NCBI RefSeq assembly: GCF_900090045.1
Contig: NC_041778.1
Location: forward strand, 620,001 to 684,000
Source: Plasmodium malariae
Taxonomy: Eukaryota; Apicomplexa; Aconoidasida; Haemosporida; Plasmodiidae
Direction of reading: 5' to 3'
DNA: 64,000 nt
Part shown: piece after piece, positions 57,658-64,000 of the stretch
Layout of the letters: each line of letters starts with the position of its first letter
Numbering within the stretch: position 1 is the first letter of the stretch
Notes under the pieces: generated by a model
Database searches by the model: none
What the model was told of the DNA's origin: nothing
Seen by the model: the letters and a program-made list of their open reading frames with translations, nothing else
Made by a program: the position numbers and the translations under genes

Positions 57658-59440
57658 ACAACTTTTATCCTATTTTTTGCTCCGTTCTCATTAATGATGA
57701 AAAGAGGTTAAAAAAGTTTACTTGTTTCAAAGGGTGGTTATAAAGCGTATAATGTATTTACGTATATGCCCGTTTTTCGAAATGGTACAATAAATTTTTC
57801 GACCATTCATAGATAGATCCTCTTCCTTTGCCCTTGCCTCTTTCCTTGCTTTTTTTTGTGTTACTAACGTATATGTTTTAACTGTTCAGTATTTACTTGT
57901 ATTTTTTTTTTCGTCCATTTTTTTACACAAATAAATTTCGGTTTTTCGTGTGCTTTCGGGATATTGTAAATATTCAAGTATTCAAGTATTCAAATATACA
58001 AATTTCCAAATTTTCATTTTCAAATATTCAAATTTTTCAAATATTCAAATTTTCAGAATTTTCAGAATTTTCAAATTTTATTAAAATAAAAAAGCATTCT
58101 CGCCATTTAATGAAAACAGCTTTTACGGAGCTGCTACTTGTGCATGTTGTCAAAAAGGTAAACTGAAAATTAATTATGTTACATATATTATGCTTATTTA
58201 TATATATACATATATATATATATATGCGTGTGTGTATATGTGTTTTTATATTGCATACAGCATTATGAACAAGTAATATAAAGTGTTCGCTTGAACATGC
58301 AATTAGGCATATTGCTTTGTATCCTTTTGAAGGTCTTAAACGAATTCTAATGTGAAGGAAATTTTTTTTTTTTTTTTTCTTTAAAACATAAAACAAACAA
58401 CACTGATTTTTAAAAAAAGATATACATATTTCAATCTTACATATATATATATATATTTGTGTATTAATTTATTCCCCTCCTCATTAGCATATTATGATCT
58501 TTATTATATAATTATTTACATAAATAAGGCGCATAGTAAAATAATACATATATACATACGTACATACATTATATATATATATATATATAGGGTCAAAAAA
58601 AATTATGTATGCGTTAATGGAACTTGCTATTATTATTTATTCGGTCATTTCTGTTTGAACATTGTTAAAGTTTTTTTCTTTTTTTCTATATTTTTAACAT
58701 AATTTCAGTTTGCTTATTTTTTTAATATCTCATATTTATAGATGTGAAACTTTTTAAGATTCTCTTTTATATGATGTTTAAGCTTGCAATATATAATTGT
58801 TTTTTGAATATTTTTTTTACCTGTGGTTTATATGATGTAGTATTTTATTCTTAATATTATATATATATAATTGTAGCTTTTCCCTTCTTTCTTCTTTTTT
58901 ATTATATTCTTATTTTCTTATTTTCTTTATTTCTTTTTTTCTTTTTTATTTTGCTCACCTCTTTTATTTTCATAACTTTTGTTCTCTTTTTCATTTTCGC
59001 TCCTTTTTTGCTTTTCCTCAGTTTTTGTTCCCCCAAATATTTTTTCCTTATTTTTTGTTCCCCCAAATATTTTTTCCTTATTTTTTGTTCTCCCATATTT
59101 TTCGTTTTCCTCCGTTTTTTTTTTTTTTTTTTTTTTGTTTGCTTTTCGTTATCTTCTCTATTTTGTAACAAGTCCTTTATAATAAGTTGTTTTTTAAAAT
59201 TAAGTAAAAATATATATGCATTGCTTCTTTTAACCCTTACCCTTGGCTTGTTTTTGCGTTTGTGTACCTTTTGATTTGTTTGTTTTCCCGTTCGATTTTA
59301 CATTCGTTTGTTTAATATTTTCGCTCGTCTCTATTTCCTTTTCCTTTTCCCTTTTCCATTTTTCTTATAATTTTAATAATTTTTATGCGGTAATCTGTAT
59401 AATGTAATCCTTATGTGGTTATAAAAGAAGGAGTTAAAAA
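57658..59440. other. Spacer between the exosome gene and the patatin-like phospholipase
   Basis: About 1.8 kb with ATTCAAAT repeats (57967-58080), TA runs, T tracts and a 30-base repeat (59022-59095). It holds the promoter of the phospholipase gene. No gene is supported. Confidence 0.7.
59022..59095. repeat. 30-bp TTCCCCCAAATATTTTTTCC repeat
   Basis: Two full units and a partial third one, T-rich with a CCCCC core, about 350 bases before the phospholipase start codon. Confidence 0.85.
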
Positions 59441-62306
59441 ATGAATGATGATGATGGGAAGGTTTACATATACTCAGACTTATTTACTGCAAACTTTAGC
59501 GATGATGAAAAAGATGATGATTATGATACATATGAAAAAGAAAAAAAAAAAAAAATTTCTAGTGAAGATGATGCATTGAAAAATGGTGAAAATGAATATA
59601 GTAGACTTCGAGCAGAAAATTCTACCATTTTAAATAATTATTTTAATAATGAAAATATTAAAAATTTTAATAATAATAATCATATGAACAGTACACGGCA
59701 TGATGAAGTTACAATATTTCCAACAAACAAATGTTACTCGGTTAATTTATTTGATGGTGAATTAGTGGAAAACAGGCATACGATCAAATTGAAGAAGGCA
59801 GGTTTTTACTGTATCTGCCTGGAGAACTATAACAGTGTAAGAGGGAAAAAAACAAAAAAAAAAAAAAAAAATTTTTAAAATAAATACATACATACTTATA
59901 TAAATATATATATATATAAGCATATCAGTGATTACATTTATGATGATGCATTAGATACAACGTGAAAACAAGTTGTTTGCATAGTTTTTTATTTCGAACT
60001 CTTTCTTTTTTGATCTGCTCGTTTTGTTTGCATGGCGGTACTCAGCTTTTTTGAAGTTGAACTGTTCATTTCGTTTCATTCGTTGAGCTCGTCATGCTTT
60101 GTTTATATTTATGTTCATTTTTTTTTTTTTTTTTTTTTTTTTTTGTTACCACCCCTTTTTCCCCGTAACAGAGTAAGTGGGATGGCATTTACTTAGGCTT
60201 GTCGAAAATTCAAGTGGAGCTAAACTACAAATTGCTGTTACCAAATGACAACAACTCGGAGCAGTTTGAAGGAAGTAACAATTATGTGAACAAAGAAATG
60301 ATAGATAACTACAAGAAAGAAATGGTACATAGTGATGAAGAGGAAAATAACATCATAATTAAACAAGTGCCTAGTCCCCTTTCCAGTTTAAATGATGAAA
60401 TAAATGAAATATGTAAATATAACTTAGAACAAACGAATATAATGGTAGACGAAACATCCGATAAACAGAAAAAATGTAACAACAAATTTAAAACGAAAAA
60501 TGCAAATTATTATGGTCCATTTATGGCAGCGAATAAATATGGTTCTTCTGTGTTTGATGATAATAACAACAGCACTGAAACATTTACGTGCACTTTTAAT
60601 AATGAAGATCAAATTAGAGTTCCGTCAAAGAAGAAGAAATATATTTATTTATTTAACAAGACGGAAAATACATTACTCGACATAACTGTTCAGACTTATA
60701 TGTCCCTCGGCATGAGCGTCTTGTGCAAATATGGGCTACTCTACTGCGGGAAATACAACCAAAATCCTCGTGACCCCTATGTGCCCTTTAGAAAACCGTA
60801 CGTTTGAGAGAGGGAAAACGATGCGGCAAAAAAAAAGGAGCAAAAATAAGGAAAAAAAAATGTCCAAAAAAAATATGAACGAAAAAGAAAAAAATATGAA
60901 CAAAAAAGAAAAAAATATGAACGAAAAAGAAAAAAATATGAACAAAAAAGAAAAAAATATGAACGAAAAAGAAAAAAATATGAACAAAAAAGAAAAAAAT
61001 ATGAACAAAAAAGAAAAAAATATGAACAAAAAAGAAAAAAATATGAACGAAAAAGAAAAAAATATGAACAAAATAGGAGCAAAAAAGAAAAAAATATGAA
61101 CAAAATAGGAGCAAAAAAGAAAAAAATATGAACGAAAAAGAAAAAAATATGAACAAAATATGAACAAAATAGGAGCAAAAAAGAAAAATTTAAACATATA
61201 ATATGTTACTAAAATAGCGAGTTTAACGATGCACACATGCCTCATGCATGCTTTCCCCCTTTTGCAGGGTTTCCATTTTGTCCCTGGACGCGGGAGGAAT
61301 ATTGTCCTTGTCCACCTTGATAGTACTGAGCCGAATAGAAAACGAAATAAGGAAAGAGATCGGAAGTAACGATGTGAAGTTAATTGACTGTTTTGATATG
61401 ATTTGTGGGACGAGTGCAGGGGGATTGATTAGCTTGATGTTGCTGAGAGAAGTAGGTTTGCAAGAAATTATGGAACTTGTTCCAAATATCTTGGAAAAAG
61501 CATTTGAAGGAAGTAGAAATATTATTTCAGGAATATTATTTGAAGGATATGATATAAACAATGTGAAAGACCTTTTTATGAAACATATAGGAAGTAACTT
61601 TATGGCATCTTATAAAAATATATATTGTTTTGTAACAGCAACAGACGTGAAGCATAATCCGTATAAATTATTTTTATTAAGGAATTATACACATAAATAT
61701 AATGCTATAAATGGAGAGTCATATGAAGGAATTAATAAAGTTCCATTATGGTTAGCTGCCTGGGCAACAGCATCAGCACCAACATATTTAAAAGGACCAA
61801 GTGCACAAGATATAAAAAAATTAGGTTTTAATATAAAACCAGAAATACATTTAGTTGATGGAGCTTTGAAAGCTAGTAATCCATCACTTATCGCTTTAGA
61901 AGAATGTGCAAGATTAAATAATAAAAATTTATCATCATTTATTAAGGAAGATTTAGATACCTTAGTTTCTATTGGAACAGGGAAATCTCCAACAAAGCTG
62001 ACTCAGTCAGATTTTAGTGGAAAATCAGCGTCAACATTTGAAATTTTAATAAATTCCACACATTTGTTATCTAGAGCAAATGATACACATAGGGAGCTTT
62101 TGCAATGGCTGTCTGATAGAGAAAATACCTATTTTAGGTTTAATGTGCCAAATATAGGTGATATAAATATAGACAGTCAAGATGTTAGAGATTTCGATCT
62201 AATTGCAAAAGCAACACGCGATTACTTATTTGATGAAAAGTATTACGAGATAAAAAGATTGGCGCATAAGCTAGCCAATAATTACATCCGTTCCAAGTAC
62301 CTTTAA
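59441..62306 (+). CDS. Patatin-like phospholipase
   Basis: Three exons: 59441-59836 (donor GTAAGA), 60172-60797 (donor GTACGT) and 61268-62306 (acceptor TTTTGCAG), giving 686 residues. Exons 1-2 encode a ~340-residue N-terminal region rich in Asp, Asn and Lys with some ordered segments (KWDGIYLGLSKIQVELNYKL). Exon 3 is the patatin domain: the oxyanion-hole segment VSILSLDAGGILSLS, the nucleophile elbow GTSAG (in DMICGTSAGGLISL), and the catalytic Asp in VDGALKASNPS, the D-G-A/G motif. The serine-aspartate dyad is therefore intact. By family it hydrolyses ester bonds of phospholipids. The position next to P230 matches my recollection of the single-domain patatin-like phospholipase on P. falciparum chromosome 2. 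No signal peptide is seen. Confidence 0.93.
60868..61140 (+). repeat. 21-bp repeat in the phospholipase intron 2
   Basis: About eleven or twelve 21-base units, AAAGAAAAAAATATGAACRA plus A, starting ~70 bases after the donor at 60798. The array keeps a frame open (Lys-Asn-Met-Asn-Lys-Lys-Glu), so intron-retaining transcripts could encode a charged repeat. Confidence 0.93.
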
Positions 62307-62377
62307 AAAATAAAGTAGTGCACGTTAAAGCGGTGTTTTTTTGATGGGTGAGTAAGGAGCCACATGCGCGATTGTGC

Positions 62378-62414
<37 letters not shown>

Positions 62415-62701
62415 CATTTATTTATATTTACATTTATATTTGTGCATTTCTTCCCATTTAACATGCACAGTTCTGTGCACACATTTTATATCCCTTTACA
62501 GTATTAGATTGTTCAGGATGACCTCAAAATCTACTAAGTTGTCTCATTATGTATTTCCCATTTTTTAGGCTTATGAAATGTACATTAACTTATTTTATCT
62601 TTCCATTTTTCCATATCTCATTACCTGACCATTATTCTGTACTGTTTTATTTTACTTGTTAATTTGTATTCGTTATTCTTTTTACGCATTTTACTCTTTT
62701 T

Positions 62702-62732
<31 letters not shown>

Positions 62733-63744
62733 GGCATTTTTTTTTTTTCCCTTTTTTTTTTTTTTTTTACCGTTAACTTTTATATGCAAATGGGAAAACC
62801 TTGGACCATTAGCAGTATTATATATATATGTATATGTATATATATATAGCAAGTGAGTTTTTTTTTTGGGAACGAAAGTAGCCATTCCGCGTTGATCTGC
62901 GTTTAACATGTTCATAATTAGTTAACCTCTCAGCAGTTTAACCGCTTAACCGATTGATCATTTAATTTTTTTTTTTTTTTTTTATTACGGGTGAGGTCTT
63001 TCTCAACTGTACAATGAAAAAGGTGCCAACTGTTTTGAACACCAGTATATATATATAGATGTACATATACATACGTGCATACGTATGTGTGATAAAAGCG
63101 CGCGCAGGTTTTCCTTTTCTCCAATTTTGCCAAAATATTTAACCACTTTGATATGATGTGAATATGTAGTTAATACACAGGAAGGTGGAACAAATAAGGG
63201 AAAGAACTAAATGTAACTGTCTTCCCCTTTTTCATAAATAAAGCAAAAATCGAAAGGACGGGGAAAAAACGATAAAATAAAAAAAGTTGAGTAAAAAAAT
63301 TAAGTAATAAAGCAAAGGAGTATGCCGCAACGTACCAAACACGTATATCTCTACACATACATATGCACACCACTGCTCGAAATATATGCATTGGAAGAAC
63401 ACCCATGAACGTGCTTACACTCTTAGGTGTACTGCGTGGAAACAATTTTTTTTTTCGTACTAATCTGAGCAGGTGTGGATGCCGTGATGATGTATTAGTG
63501 AAGGAGGAGGGCATGAAAAAGATATATAAAAAAAAAAAAAAAAAAAATATACACATATAATATATACATGTGCAAATACATATACACATACATAAACACA
63601 TACATAAATACATACATATACACCTACATAAACACTTACTTATGCACGTACATATATATATAGGTTCTCATGTGCCCTCCTGCGCGTAGTTGTACATCCG
63701 CTTCTGAGAACGAGTGGTTGCTGGCTTGGGGGGGCGCACTATTT
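62307..63744. other. Convergent spacer between the phospholipase and P230
   Basis: About 1.4 kb with a (TA)n run (62381-62412), long T tracts (62707-62768), a CATACATA-rich stretch (63545-63660) and no supported gene. Confidence 0.7.
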
Positions 63745-63999
63745 TTAGGGTTTTCTCAAATACTTGGAAAATGCTCCCGTCTTGGAATTGAAGTACTTGA
63801 TGAAGGATCTAGTTGTAAGGGTTGAGTTTTCATGATGCGGCTCATACAATATGTTAATAGTGTACGTAGAATAACTAGAAACACATGTGCATGAAAAGTT
63901 GAGTTTCTTTGGTTCATCATTAAGAGTAATATATGAAAGAGTATATCCTAAAGTATTCTGTTTGACCTGATCATGTTCAGAATTTCCAGATAAATCCGT
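63745..63999 (-). CDS. P230: 6-Cys protein P230, C-terminal end only
   Basis: The last 84 codons of a minus-strand gene that continues beyond the right edge; the stop TAA is at 63745-63747. The segment includes LGYTLSYITLNDEPKKLNFS followed by C-T-C, the Cys-x-Cys near the end of s48/45 (6-Cys) domains, and it ends in the hydrophilic SKYLRKP. There is no hydrophobic GPI-anchor tail. That fits P230 or its paralogue P230p, which are held at the gamete surface through partners, and does not fit GPI-anchored members such as P48/45. The neighbouring patatin-like phospholipase favours P230. Because only the tail is seen, the choice between the two paralogues is inference. Confidence 0.75.
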   Translation of the reverse strand, partial: TDLSGNSEHDQVKQNTLGYTLSYITLNDEPKKLNFSCTCVSSYSTYTINILYEPHHENSTLTTRSFIKYFNSKTGAFSKYLRKP

Positions 64000-64000
64000 A

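Noticed and set aside
60731..61245. Frames of 120-170 codons around the phospholipase intron
   Set aside because: They follow the 21-bp repeat inside an intron whose borders are fixed by the patatin domain on the right.

Overview
The window is nuclear DNA of a malaria parasite (Plasmodium). The evidence is the very AT-rich base composition, proteins rich in Asn and Lys with low-complexity inserts, short AT-rich introns, and a recognisable gene set: the 3' end of the 6-Cys gamete antigen P230, a patatin-like phospholipase, apicoplast-type IspF, UAP56, Sec61 gamma, ribosomal eL37A and a Timeless homologue. From memory, these genes lie together in the same order on P. falciparum chromosome 2, so the block looks like a conserved core of that chromosome rather than a subtelomere. 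The species cannot be fixed by eye. The abundant minisatellites in introns and intergenic DNA suggest a lineage other than falciparum, such as malariae or ovale.

Layout, left to right: a C2/PH-domain protein (+, cut at the left edge); a 1345-residue conserved protein (-); mitochondrial-type ribosomal protein bL33 (-, probably spliced); a 12-span MFS transporter of the monocarboxylate/oxalate-formate type (+); a 4 kb repeat-filled gap; a 2318-residue Timeless/Tof1-like fork-protection protein (+); ribosomal eL37A (-, three exons); Sec61 gamma (-); a 6 kb repeat-filled gap with three candidate small genes; UAP56 (+); a 4 kb gap with one weak candidate; a sodium:neurotransmitter-symporter-type transporter (+, eight exons); a Lys/Asn-rich unknown protein (+); a DUF89/ARMT1-like damage-control phosphatase (+, seven exons); IspF (-); an RNase PH-fold exosome subunit, most like MTR3 (+, eight exons); a patatin-like phospholipase (+, three exons); and the 3' end of P230 (-, cut at the right edge).

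The genes are monocistronic, as is usual in Plasmodium, and their products serve unrelated core functions: fork protection, translation, ER translocation, mRNA export, RNA decay, isoprenoid synthesis, transport and lipid hydrolysis. Exon models were built by hand from phase-compatible GT...AG borders that restore conserved protein sequence. They are strong for eL37A, IspF, UAP56, the SNF transporter, the exosome subunit, the ARMT1-like gene and the phospholipase. They are weaker for the small genes.

The most distinctive feature is that nearly every intron and intergenic gap carries its own private tandem repeat, with unit sizes from 6 to 60 bp. Several have units divisible by three that stay open as reading frames. 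I did not find a convincing new multi-gene system. The best leads are the small spliced candidate genes, the extended bL33 gene and the repeat-bearing introns.
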